Source: Halosimplex rubrum (GTDB taxonomy: Archaea; Halobacteriota; Halobacteria; Halobacteriales; Haloarculaceae). From it: a DNA stretch of 64,000 nucleotides. Within the stretch, counting starts at the first letter, position 1. Every line of letters begins with the position of its first letter. The notes below the pieces were generated by a model that saw only the letters and a list, made by a program, of their open reading frames with translations, did no database searches and was not told the origin of the DNA. Where the stretch lies: the NCBI RefSeq assembly GCF_013415885.1, contig NZ_CP058910.1, positions 992,001-1,056,000 on the forward strand. The letters run 5' to 3'. Shown piece by piece: positions 17,952 through 25,164 of this stretch. Both the position numbers and the translations under genes were made by a program.

Positions 17952-18274
17952 CCCTCGAACGTGGCGACGTAGTTACGGTGAGCGATCCGTTCGACGACAA
18001 CGAGACCCGCCCGTTCGTGATCGTCAACACCGACGACCACCCGTTTCACGGCGAGCAGTACGTCGCCCTGACGCTCACCACTCGCACCTGGTTCGACGGG
18101 ACGCTCCCGCTCACGGACGACGATTTCGTCGAAGGCGGGGTTCCCGACGACAGTTTCGTCGTCCCGTGGGGCGTCGCATCTCCAGGCGGAGGCGTCATCG
18201 GCGAGCGATTCGGCGAGATCCGGTCATCGACTGTCGACGACGCTGTGGACGCACTGACCACGTACCTCCGCTGA
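17948..18274 (+). CDS. MazF/PemK-family toxin
   Basis: A 108-aa protein beginning MTLERGDVVTVSDPFDDNET, with the family's N-terminal RGDVV strand followed by RPFVIVNTDDHPFHGEQYV. VALTLTTRTWFDGTLPL matches the conserved T..T region. Characterised MazF/PemK toxins are ribonucleases that cut mRNA at short motifs. The loop and basic residues that normally contact RNA are less obvious here, as is common in acidic haloarchaeal versions. It overlaps the antitoxin-like gene by 4 bases and ends 3 bases before the next gene on the opposite strand. Confidence 0.82.
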   Translation: MTLERGDVVTVSDPFDDNETRPFVIVNTDDHPFHGEQYVALTLTTRTWFDGTLPLTDDDFVEGGVPDDSFVVPWGVASPGGGVIGERFGEIRSSTVDDAVDALTTYLR

Positions 18275-18277
18275 CGA

Positions 18278-18631
18278 CTATTCCGTCGGTTCGCCGGCGC
18301 TCTGGACGCGCCAGCCGCCCTCGACCCCGCAGGAATCGCGGACCGCGTACTCGATGGCCGTCGACTCAGTGACGCGGGCGCCCCCTTCGACCGATTCGAT
18401 CCGGAGCGGCACGTCCAGCGTGTCCCCGCAGCACCCGACGCCGGTGAACTGCTCGGTCACCTGTCCCGTCTCGACGCGCCCGAGCGTCTTCCTGAGGTAG
18501 GCGCGAAACGGCGAGCCGTCGAGCTTGTCGCGGCCCCACGTGCTCAGGTCCGACGGGTAGGATATCACCACCCGCGTCGCGGTGTCACCGGTCGCCGCGC
18601 CGTCGGTCGGTCGCCGGTTCTGTGGACTCAT
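18278..18631 (-). CDS. Hypothetical protein with paired cysteines
   Basis: A 117-aa soluble protein I do not recognise. After a Thr/Asp-rich N-terminal tail it has RVVISYPSDLSTWGRDKLDG, a helical part, then FTGVGCCGDTLDVPLRIE with adjacent cysteines, and a further Cys in RDSCGVEGGWRV. The three cysteines could bind a metal or form a disulfide. It converges with the toxin-antitoxin operon, 3 bases from the toxin stop. The codon pattern matches the neighbours, so I regard it as real. Confidence 0.65.
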   Translation of the reverse strand: MSPQNRRPTDGAATGDTATRVVISYPSDLSTWGRDKLDGSPFRAYLRKTLGRVETGQVTEQFTGVGCCGDTLDVPLRIESVEGGARVTESTAIEYAVRDSCGVEGGWRVQSAGEPTE

Positions 18632-18766
18632 CGATCCGAGTTAGCGCGTGACGCGGAAAGGGATTCCGTCGGACTGCGAGTCAAGCGGAAACTCGTGAGG
18701 CGACGATTCGAGTGGAAACGGGGGTGTCCGGTCGCGAACGGTGGCGGCGACGGCGACAGCGGGCCG

Positions 18767-20557
18767 TCAGATCAGCTCCTCGAACTCGTCGAGGAACTCG
18801 TCGTAGGTGTCGATGGCCGACTGGATCGGGTCAGAACTGGTCATGTCGACGCCGGCGCTCTCCAGCAGTTCGAGCGGGTACTCCCGCGAGCCGCTGGCGA
18901 GGAACTCCCGGTAACGCTCGGCGGCGGGCTCGCCCTCCTCCAGGATGCCCTGGGCGAGCGCGACGGCGGCCGAAATTCCGGTCGCGTACTGGTAGACGTA
19001 GAACGCGCGGTAGAAGTGCGGGATGCGCATCCACTCGCGGGCGATGCGGTCGTCGACCGCCGCGTTGGCGTAGTACTCCTCCTTGAGCCCGCCGTACACG
19101 TCGTCGAGTCGGTCGGCAGTCAGGGCCTCGCCCTGCTCCTCCAGGCGGTGGGTCTCGTGTTCGAACTCCGCGAACATCGTCTGGCGGAACAGCGTTGACC
19201 TGAATCGTTCGAGGTACTGGTTGAGGACGTGCCGGCGCAGGGTCTCGTCGTCGACCACGTCGAGCAGGTGGTGGGTCAGGAGCGTCTCGTTGACGGTGCT
19301 CGCCACCTCGGCGACGAAGATCTCGTAGGAGCTGTAGACGTACGGCTGGTGTTCGCTGGTGTACTCCGAGTGCAGCGAGTGGCCCAGCTCGTGGGCGAGC
19401 GTGTACATCGACGCCACGTCGTCCTGGTAGTTCATCAGGATGAACGGCTGGGAGTCGTAGGTCCCGCCGGAGTAGGCGCCCGACTGCTTGTTGTCGGTCT
19501 CGTAGACGTCGACCCACCGCGAGTCGAGGCCGTCGGCGAGCCACTCCTGGTACTCCTCACCCAGGGGCTCGACCGCGCCGGTCACCCACTCGCGAGCCTG
19601 GTCGTACTCCACGTCGGGGCTCTCCCCGTCGACCATCGGGACGTAGAGGTCCCACATCCGAAGTTCGTCGGCGTCGATCGAGCGGCGCTTCAGGTCGGCG
19701 TGCCGTTGGAGCACGTCGAGGTTGTCGTCGACGGTGTCGACGAGCGTGTCGTACACCTCGACGGGGACGTTGGGACCGTCCAGGGCGGCCTCGCGGGCGG
19801 TGTCGTAGTTCCGAGCGCGGGCCAGTTTCACGTCGGTCTTGACGCTGTTCTTGTAGGCGGAAGCGATGGAGTTGCGGTAGTCCTCCCACTCGTCGTAGAA
19901 GGTCTCGTACACGTGGCGGCGAAAGTCGCGGTCGGGGCTCTCCTGTAGCGTCGTGAAGTTGTTGAGGGTGATCCGCCGGGGCTCGCCGTCGGGGTCTTCG
20001 ACGCTCGGGAACTCCACGTCGGCGTTGACGAGCATGTTGTACACCTCGCCGGTCGACCCCAGCACCTCGCCCAGGTCGGCCAGCAGGTTCTCGACCTCCG
20101 CCGACCGGGTGTGGGGTTTCATCCGCAGCACGTCGTCGAAGTAGTGGCCGTAGACGTCCAGATCGGGGTTGTCGTCGATGTAGGCGTCGACGGTCTCGCG
20201 GTCGAGGCGCTGGATCTCCGGTTCGAGGAAACTCGCGGCGCTGGAGGCCTCGGAGGCGAGCGACTGGGCGCGCGAGGACAGCGCCTGATAGTGGCTGTCG
20301 GCGGTGTCCTCGTCGCTGCGCATCCGGGCGTAGGCGGAGACGTTCGCCACCTCGCGCATGATCGACTCGTAGGTCTCCAGACAGTCCTGCAGGGTCTCGG
20401 GGTCCTCGGTCGCCCGTCCCTCGAACGCCCGGAGGTCGTCGAGTCGCTCTTGCACGGAGTCGAACGCCGCCTCCCACTCGTCGTCGTCGGCGTAGAGCGA
20501 CTCCAGCTCCCACTTGTACTCCTCGTCGATATCGCCGCGCTCGGGCACGGAACTCAT
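18767..20557 (-). CDS. pepF: Oligoendopeptidase F (M3B metallopeptidase)
   Basis: A 596-aa cytosolic zinc peptidase of clan MA, family M3. The zinc-binding motif HELGHSLHSE is near residue 387, and the M3B region FAEVASTVNETLLTHHLL supplies the third ligand Glu. The N-terminal helical lid domain (DIDEEYKWELESLY onward) is complete. It is expected to trim short peptides left by the proteasome. Length is normal for PepF. It is a single gene; the small membrane gene beyond its 5' end is on the same strand, separated by 33 bases. High confidence. Confidence 0.95.
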   Translation of the reverse strand: MSSVPERGDIDEEYKWELESLYADDDEWEAAFDSVQERLDDLRAFEGRATEDPETLQDCLETYESIMREVANVSAYARMRSDEDTADSHYQALSSRAQSLASEASSAASFLEPEIQRLDRETVDAYIDDNPDLDVYGHYFDDVLRMKPHTRSAEVENLLADLGEVLGSTGEVYNMLVNADVEFPSVEDPDGEPRRITLNNFTTLQESPDRDFRRHVYETFYDEWEDYRNSIASAYKNSVKTDVKLARARNYDTAREAALDGPNVPVEVYDTLVDTVDDNLDVLQRHADLKRRSIDADELRMWDLYVPMVDGESPDVEYDQAREWVTGAVEPLGEEYQEWLADGLDSRWVDVYETDNKQSGAYSGGTYDSQPFILMNYQDDVASMYTLAHELGHSLHSEYTSEHQPYVYSSYEIFVAEVASTVNETLLTHHLLDVVDDETLRRHVLNQYLERFRSTLFRQTMFAEFEHETHRLEEQGEALTADRLDDVYGGLKEEYYANAAVDDRIAREWMRIPHFYRAFYVYQYATGISAAVALAQGILEEGEPAAERYREFLASGSREYPLELLESAGVDMTSSDPIQSAIDTYDEFLDEFEELI

Positions 20558-20590
20558 GCAGTTTTGTTCGGACCGTCCCGCCGTAAGCCT

Positions 20591-20800
20591 TTACCGTTCA
20601 CCTGGTCCCCATATCGCTCGTTCGTCACGGATCAGTTTCTTGATCAGATCCCAGACCACTCCGGATACGACGACCTTGGAAATCCAGACCACCAGCGCTT
20701 CTACCGAAAAGAAAACCACCAGAATAACCAGACTGACCAGGACGACGTCTATCTCCGCGAAGGCGGCTGCGAGACGTCCCGTCGTCGGTCGGTCAATCAT
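20591..20800 (-). CDS. Small membrane protein
   Basis: A 69-aa protein from the ATG at 20798-20800 (MIDRPTTGRLAAAFAEIDVV). Two hydrophobic segments run together at about residues 17-53 (VLVSLVILVVFFSVEALVVW, then SKVVVSGVVW), followed by a basic tail KKLIRDERAIWGPGER. A TATA-like AGAATTGTATC (minus strand, about 20834-20844) lies upstream. A longer frame reaches 21082 but its extra part is unlike a protein. No family recognised. It marks the left edge of the A/T-richer patch. Confidence 0.5.
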   Translation of the reverse strand: MIDRPTTGRLAAAFAEIDVVLVSLVILVVFFSVEALVVWISKVVVSGVVWDLIKKLIRDERAIWGPGER

Positions 20801-21215
20801 CCGCGGGTACCAGTCACTCGGTGGCGGACAGGTGATACAATTCTGATAACGGGGTGAGAACGGACACGAACCTAGGATTCGGGGCGGACGGCAGTGGAGA
20901 ACGAGGGGAAACTGGGCAGCAACACGGAACTGACGAAGCCGCCTGCGTTCGGTTTCAGAAACCATATACGATCCGGCGGTACTGTCGTTCGGGACTCGCG
21001 TCCACGCAGGCACGATACGTGTGCCGTTCCTGCTTGCTTGTGCACGACGACGTTCGGTGCCCCACGATTCAGAGTGAGACAAAGACGGAACACCGCGTCT
21101 CTACGCGTGCAGAGACTCGTATCGAACCGTGAACGCGGTCGTGGTGACAACCCGTCCAGGCGGCAAATGGATGTCTAAAACCCCACTCGGCGAGTCAAAG
21201 CTGATTCTCGGCGAG
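20801..21215. other. 415-base gap with no supported gene
   Basis: A/T-richer than its surroundings. Short frames on both strands (for example 20894-21178 plus and 20872-21150 minus) overlap each other, have no recognisable motif and are Arg/Ser/Cys-rich, so I do not call them. The left end holds the promoter of the small membrane gene; the right end is a 21-base tandem repeat spilling out of the ATP-grasp gene. The middle may be a decayed gene. Confidence 0.5.
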
Positions 21216-21235
21216 TCAAAGCTGGTTCTCGGCGA
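21186..21235 (-). repeat. 21-bp tandem duplication across a stop codon
   Basis: Two units (21186-21206 and 21207-21227, differing at one base) plus an 8-base partial copy. On the minus strand each unit reads GAGAA(C/T)CAGCTTTGACTC followed by GCC. Each therefore encodes Glu-Asn-Gln-Leu-stop in the same frame as the end of the ATP-grasp gene. The last codons and stop have been copied tandemly. Confidence 0.85.
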
Positions 21236-22595
21236 TGGTCCCACAACGGTTTCGGACGGCAAATGCGACGTGCCCTGCCGTTCTTATCGCGTCCCGCAGT
21301 TCGTCGCTCGTAACTGTCCTTCCAGCGGTACGTTCCAACAGTTCCCACAGATCGACATCGAAAGTCGCTTGCTCGCGTGGATTCGGAATTGCGACGGAAC
21401 CGTCTCGGACCTCTTCGAGCGTGTAGTAGTTCACGTACTCGGTCCCCGCATTCGCGTTGAGATCGGGTTTGCTTGACACCCGCACGACCGTCGAAACGAC
21501 CGTTGAGGCGGTTGGATCGGGAACGCTGGTATCCCGGACCACTAACGGCACGAAATCGATGGGGCTACTTTCCGAATCGGGGTGACAGCGAGGCGGGATC
21601 TCGAACGTCTCGTACTGCACCTTGTCCCGCTCGAATGTCCCCGCGATCGCCTCCTCCACGACGCCGTAGTGCGATGTGTTTGCCCGAGAGTTGAAACAGA
21701 ACTCTTCTTTGTTTTCACAGAGGATCGAAAAGTCCGAGAAAGACCGCTTGTCTCGGACGATCTGTTCCTTCTCGAGCACCTTTCGCCTGATCGACTGCGG
21801 GTCGTCCACGACCACGACCTCATCGCCCCACGTACCGTACGGACCCTTCACGACGACACGACGACCGAGTTCCTCGTAGAAGTTCCTGACATCAGAGACC
21901 GTCTCGATTCGAGTAAATCGAGGGATTTCGACCCCTTGTCGCTGATGGACGAGTCGCTTTGCTTCCCGTAAGAGTCCGAGTTTGCCGGTCGTTTCAAATT
22001 GTGGGTTCCAGACACCTGTGGGAGCATTGGCGCCTTTGCTCATGGCGTTCACGTCGCTGTCGAGTGCGGTCTGAAGGGGACCCCCCCCGTCGGTGAGATT
22101 CACGTAGCCGTCAACCTGAACTGGCCCCTGGGGACGATCGTATGTGATAGTCGAGTCACGTTGTGCGATGCCACGGGCGCCTGCAGTGAGAAACACAGTA
22201 CGAACGGAGTGGAGTTCGGAGATGGTGTCGACGACGGCCTGCTTGTCGCTCACGATCCACCGGTCCTTGTCGACCCACTCGTTGTCGCTCGTGTCGAAAA
22301 CCGACTCCGGAAGGTTGACCACGACCGATCGTCCCGTCCCCGGGACGTTCGACAGGAAGGCACGGGCAACAAGATCTAAGACGGGTCGGTCTGACTTCTC
22401 CTCGTGGATTCGGAGGCCTTCCGGATTCGCGTTGATGTCTCCGAGTAGGTACGGGACGAACGAATCTCTCTCTGTGTTGTATGTGAGCTTCACGTCCGCA
22501 CTCGTCACCACGTTTGGGAGCGTCCCTCGCCTGCGTTCGGTCGACTCGGCTCCGACGATCTCCGTCGTCGAAGCCGAAAGGTCATCCCAGTTCAT
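21216..22595 (-). CDS. ATP-grasp-like protein of unknown substrate
   Basis: A 459-aa protein from the ATG at 22593-22595 (an in-frame GTG at 22610 is possible). The middle carries an ATP-grasp signature: ELGRRVVVKGPYGTWGDEVV (about 246-265), where Lys and the small glycine loop bind ATP. Near the C-terminus STVVRVSSKPDLNANAG (about 380-396) resembles the metal-binding R...N..GG segment. The N-terminal 200 residues include NPEGLRIHEEK and a Rossmann-like region. This suggests a carboxylate-amine or peptide ligase. Base composition is more A/T-rich than the flanks. It is divergent from a FilR1-type regulator that may control it. The fold is moderately sure; substrate unknown. Confidence 0.7.
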   Translation of the reverse strand: MNWDDLSASTTEIVGAESTERRRGTLPNVVTSADVKLTYNTERDSFVPYLLGDINANPEGLRIHEEKSDRPVLDLVARAFLSNVPGTGRSVVVNLPESVFDTSDNEWVDKDRWIVSDKQAVVDTISELHSVRTVFLTAGARGIAQRDSTITYDRPQGPVQVDGYVNLTDGGGPLQTALDSDVNAMSKGANAPTGVWNPQFETTGKLGLLREAKRLVHQRQGVEIPRFTRIETVSDVRNFYEELGRRVVVKGPYGTWGDEVVVVDDPQSIRRKVLEKEQIVRDKRSFSDFSILCENKEEFCFNSRANTSHYGVVEEAIAGTFERDKVQYETFEIPPRCHPDSESSPIDFVPLVVRDTSVPDPTASTVVSTVVRVSSKPDLNANAGTEYVNYYTLEEVRDGSVAIPNPREQATFDVDLWELLERTAGRTVTSDELRDAIRTAGHVAFAVRNRCGTIAENQL

Positions 22596-22610
22596 CGAAC
22601 TTCCGCTCAC

Positions 22611-22876
22611 GATCGAGATAGATCGGCTGGGCCTATTACGGTTCGTTCACGCTTTGGGAAATGAACACGGACGGGAAGTCACGTCGCCCCGAATCGAAGC
22701 CAACTGGGACTCCCTTCACGACCCCCGGAGATTTACGGTCCGCAAATTCGTGCGTAGCTCTACCGTTTTTTCGCGGTCTGTTCAGAGGTCCGAAGATTCC
22801 CGTGGTCAGCGGATGGTACATAATTATATCTTGAACTGTTAAGGGTAAAATAGGACCTGGGGTGACAATCGAAGCA
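22611..22876. promoter_or_regulatory. Divergent promoter region, ATP-grasp gene / regulator
   Basis: 266 bases between divergent starts. On the plus strand ATAATTATATC (about 22820-22830) is the strongest TATA-like run and faces the regulator. On the minus strand a TATTACGG-type stretch near 22633-22641 could serve the ATP-grasp gene. A T6 run lies at about 22766-22771. No clear palindrome was found. Confidence 0.45.
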
Positions 22877-23731
22877 ATGCCCAACTATGACCGAAACTCG
22901 AGCGATAAGGACACCGAGTTTGAGATGACCCAGTCGAAGGCCAGAAAGGCCAACGAGATCTTCAGCTGGTTCGGTGGGAGCGAACAACGGATTCAGCTGT
23001 TCGCAGACCTCTACGGCGGGATTTCACAGAAGGAAATGAAACGGAAGTACAACGATAGCTTCCTGTCTAACCAGCGTGAGAATCTAAACTCGTTTGGATT
23101 CTACAGGAAGGACGGTGACACACACCGCCTGACACCGCTCGGAGAGAAGGTGTACGAACCGTTCATCGAACTGTGCAGACAGGCGCAGATCGTCGAGGAA
23201 CTCCGTCCGATCCTTCACGCCATTCCATCGGACAGCGATAACACCCCACCGATCGAGGACCTCTATCAGGCAGTCAGACGAGGAGAGGTTCGCGTAGTGG
23301 CGGAGAACATGGTTAACGAGTTTGCAGTCCTGACTAGCTACCGGGAGGCTGTCGGCGAATCGCAGACGCTGCGGGAAGTCGTAATCGGAATCCTTCGTCC
23401 ACACGGGTTCCACGACCAAGTGACCGAAGGAGAACTTCAAGCGGAGTACATCTACCCTTCGAAGGTTCTCGAAGAGATCACGAACAACGCCGATCGACTG
23501 GAACTCGCGCAGGAACACGCCGAAATGAGCGTAGATCATCACATCATCGACGAGCAGTTCCCGTTCAATTTGAGCATTCTCGATCAGTCTGTCATCATCT
23601 GGGCACGGCGACCGACTGAAAACAAATACAGGGTGATGCTCGAGACCGATGCGAGCGAAATCAGGGAGTGGGCGACAGATCTGTTCGAACGGAAGAAAGC
23701 AGCTGCTGAGCCGGTCGATTGGTCGCAGTAA
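22877..23731 (+). CDS. HTH transcriptional regulator, FilR1-like sensor domain
   Basis: A 284-aa putative regulator. An N-terminal winged helix (about 25-90: RIQLFADLYGGISQKEMKRK, then a wing ending HRLTPLGEKVYEPF) is followed by a helical linker. The C-terminal domain (about 190-275) contains MSVDHHIIDEQFPFNLSILD and RVMLETDASEIREWATDLF, matching the archaeal FilR1-type ligand-sensing domain as I remember it. The ATG at 22877 is used; GTG 22862 and ATG 22925 are alternatives. Codon use is A/T-richer than the chromosome, like its divergent neighbour. Its most likely target is the shared promoter. Confidence 0.72.
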   Translation: MPNYDRNSSDKDTEFEMTQSKARKANEIFSWFGGSEQRIQLFADLYGGISQKEMKRKYNDSFLSNQRENLNSFGFYRKDGDTHRLTPLGEKVYEPFIELCRQAQIVEELRPILHAIPSDSDNTPPIEDLYQAVRRGEVRVVAENMVNEFAVLTSYREAVGESQTLREVVIGILRPHGFHDQVTEGELQAEYIYPSKVLEEITNNADRLELAQEHAEMSVDHHIIDEQFPFNLSILDQSVIIWARRPTENKYRVMLETDASEIREWATDLFERKKAAAEPVDWSQ

Positions 23732-23851
23732 CGACCCTCGAACAGTCCTATTCGGGGGTGTCCGGAGTCGTGGAAGTCCGAACTCCCAACTGATACTGCG
23801 TGCAGTTCAGTCTGTCGCCCGTTACACACGAAGGTAGTTGACACCCGGAGC

Positions 23852-23911
23852 GTTTCGAACCCCAGTGGGAACCAACGTGTTTCGAACCCCAGTGGGAACC
23901 AACGTGTTTCG
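23852..23911. repeat. 27-bp direct tandem repeat
   Basis: Two identical units, 23852-23878 and 23879-23905, starting GTTTCGAACCCCAGTGGG and ending AACCAACGT, then a partial third copy GTTTCG. The unit contains CCC-AGT-GGG dyad symmetry and begins like a haloarchaeal CRISPR repeat, but no spacer separates the copies. It lies between the regulator and methyltransferase genes, at the right edge of the A/T-richer patch. Confidence 0.85.
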
Positions 23912-23926
23912 TCCCCCGTCTGTAGC

Positions 23927-24664
23927 TCACGCCGCCCGCCCCTCGAATATCAGCGTCGACGGCAGCTTCGCCAGCAACTCGGGCCTGTGCTCGCCCCAGG
24001 GCCCCTCCTCGTAGTCGTCGGGGTCCGCAGACCCGGGTTCGAGCATCCGCTCGACCCGAAACCCCGCCCCGACGAGCGCGTTGTGTACGTCGGCGACCGA
24101 GTGACGGTAGGTCACCATGTCGACGTCGAGGTCGTCCTGCGGCGTGACCTGCCGACCCGTGTCGAAGTAGCTCTCCTCGATCTCGTGACTCTCGGGGTCG
24201 GCCAGGCCGTAGACCGGGTGAGGCATCGAGAAGACGAACCGGCCGCCCGAGCGGAGCACGCGGTGGGCCTCCCGGAAGCAGGCCGCCAGGTCCTCGACCC
24301 ACTGGAAGACGTAGGCGTTGAACGCCACGTCGAAGCTGTCGTCGTCGAACATCCCCAGGTCCGTCACGTCGCCCTGGCGGAACGCCACGTCGGTGTCGCG
24401 CTCGTCGGACAGATCGCGAGCGAAGGCGAGTTGCTCCGTCGAGAGGTCGATACCCGTCACGTTCGCGCCCCGTTCGGCGAGCGCGACCGAGCACTGGCCG
24501 CCGCCACAGCCCAGTTCCAGCACGTCCTTGCCGGCCACGTCCAGCAGGAGCCGCAGGTCGTTGTCCGCGCTCATGCCGGTCCAGTTGACCCCCACGTCCA
24601 GATCGATGTCGTCCTGGAACCAGCGGGCCGTCAGCTCCCACCACTCCTTCACTTCCTCAGTCAT
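23927..24664 (-). CDS. Class I SAM-dependent methyltransferase
   Basis: A 245-aa methyltransferase from the ATG at 24662-24664. Motif I is VLELGCGGGQCSVALAERGA, the acidic loop is VTGIDLSTEQL, motif post-I is VTDLGMFDDDSFDVAFNAYV and motif IV is RVLRSGGRFVFSMPHPVYG. It resembles UbiE/Methyltransf_11 enzymes acting on small molecules. Trp and Asp near the N-terminus (EEVKEWWELTARWFQDDIDL) are typical of a haloarchaeal subgroup. GC content returns to the chromosomal norm here. Substrate unknown. The A/T-rich patch ends just downstream of it. Confidence 0.82.
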   Translation of the reverse strand: MTEEVKEWWELTARWFQDDIDLDVGVNWTGMSADNDLRLLLDVAGKDVLELGCGGGQCSVALAERGANVTGIDLSTEQLAFARDLSDERDTDVAFRQGDVTDLGMFDDDSFDVAFNAYVFQWVEDLAACFREAHRVLRSGGRFVFSMPHPVYGLADPESHEIEESYFDTGRQVTPQDDLDVDMVTYRHSVADVHNALVGAGFRVERMLEPGSADPDDYEEGPWGEHRPELLAKLPSTLIFEGRAA

Positions 24665-24763
24665 ACCCCGTCTGTTTCCCCCTGCTACGAAAGGTCTTGT
24701 GTCACCCCGTGATATCGTCTCAAGGAGCTTCGAGCGCACGATTTTGTAAGTGGCGCGCGCTAT

Positions 24764-25049
24764 CGAGCGTGCCTGCCTCTTGGCAGGCCGCTCGAAATAG
24801 TCGTGCGAGGGATGAGAAGCGCAGCCTGCGAGCAGCGAGGGACCGGCGGTCCCTCGGGCCATGCGGGCGACCCGAGCGCCGCCCGCAGACATCGCAATCG
24901 GCTGGGGAGGGTCGTGGCTGTTTGCGGTGCTGTGCGGGAGCGGTCTGCTGTCCCTGGTGGATTGAAAGGGCGAGGCGCGCTCGCGTTCATGTAGTCGTCT
25001 GAGCGGGCCACTATCCGCGCGGGCGGTGCCGAGAGCGCGGATATCCCGC
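24764..25049 (+). ncRNA. Candidate structured RNA / intergenic element
   Basis: The 5' hairpin pairs CGAGCG (24764) and GCCTGCC (24771) with GGCAGGC and CGCTCG (ends 24794) around a 4-base loop, with one bulged T. The 3' hairpin pairs GCGGG (25003) and TATCCGCGC (25012-25020) with GCGCGGATA (25035-25043) and CCCGC (25045-25049). Strand and expression are unknown. From memory similar GATTGAAAGGGCGAG modules recur between genes in other haloarchaea, so this may be a repeat family rather than a unique RNA. Confidence 0.35.
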
Positions 25050-25060
25050 CTCAGCGACCG

Positions 25061-25148
25061 CGAGCGGGTCGAGGGCTTTCATCGGTTGCTGATTTCCCCA
25101 ATCTCGACTCCAGCTAGCGAGTGGGTCGAAAGCGTTCATCGATTGCTG
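25061..25148. repeat. Imperfect direct repeat upstream side of truA end
   Basis: Two copies, about 25061-25090 and 25118-25147, share 25 of 30 bases, including GGGTCGA and TTCATCG(G/A)TTGCTG. The offset is 57 bases. They lie just beyond the truA stop codon. Function unknown. Confidence 0.6.
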
Positions 25149-25164
25149 TCAAGTACAACCTCAC

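Larger units (their letters stand above)
24665..25164. other. 500-base gap rich in hairpins and repeats
   Basis: No credible gene. Short frames (for example 24803-24994 plus) are Arg/Gly-rich and motif-free. The gap holds a strong stem-loop at 24764-24794, a second at 25003-25049, the string GGTGGATTGAAAGGGCGAG near 24955, and an imperfect direct repeat at 25061-25148. See the separate entries. Confidence 0.6.

Noticed and set aside
20872-21178. Overlapping short frames on both strands in the A/T-richer gap
   Set aside because: No motif, no promoter support for either frame, and low-complexity residues; possibly remnants of a lost gene.
23852-23911. Possible CRISPR array
   Set aside because: Two repeat units with no spacer and no cas genes in the window; kept only as a tandem repeat.
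17560-24664. Genomic island with integrase or att sites
   Set aside because: Toxin-antitoxin genes, an A/T-richer patch and repeats are present, but no integrase, transposase or tRNA border was found, so only the patch itself is claimed.
24803-24994. Plus-strand frame of 63 codons within the hairpin-rich gap
   Set aside because: The sequence is better explained by stem-loops; the protein is Arg/Gly-rich without features.
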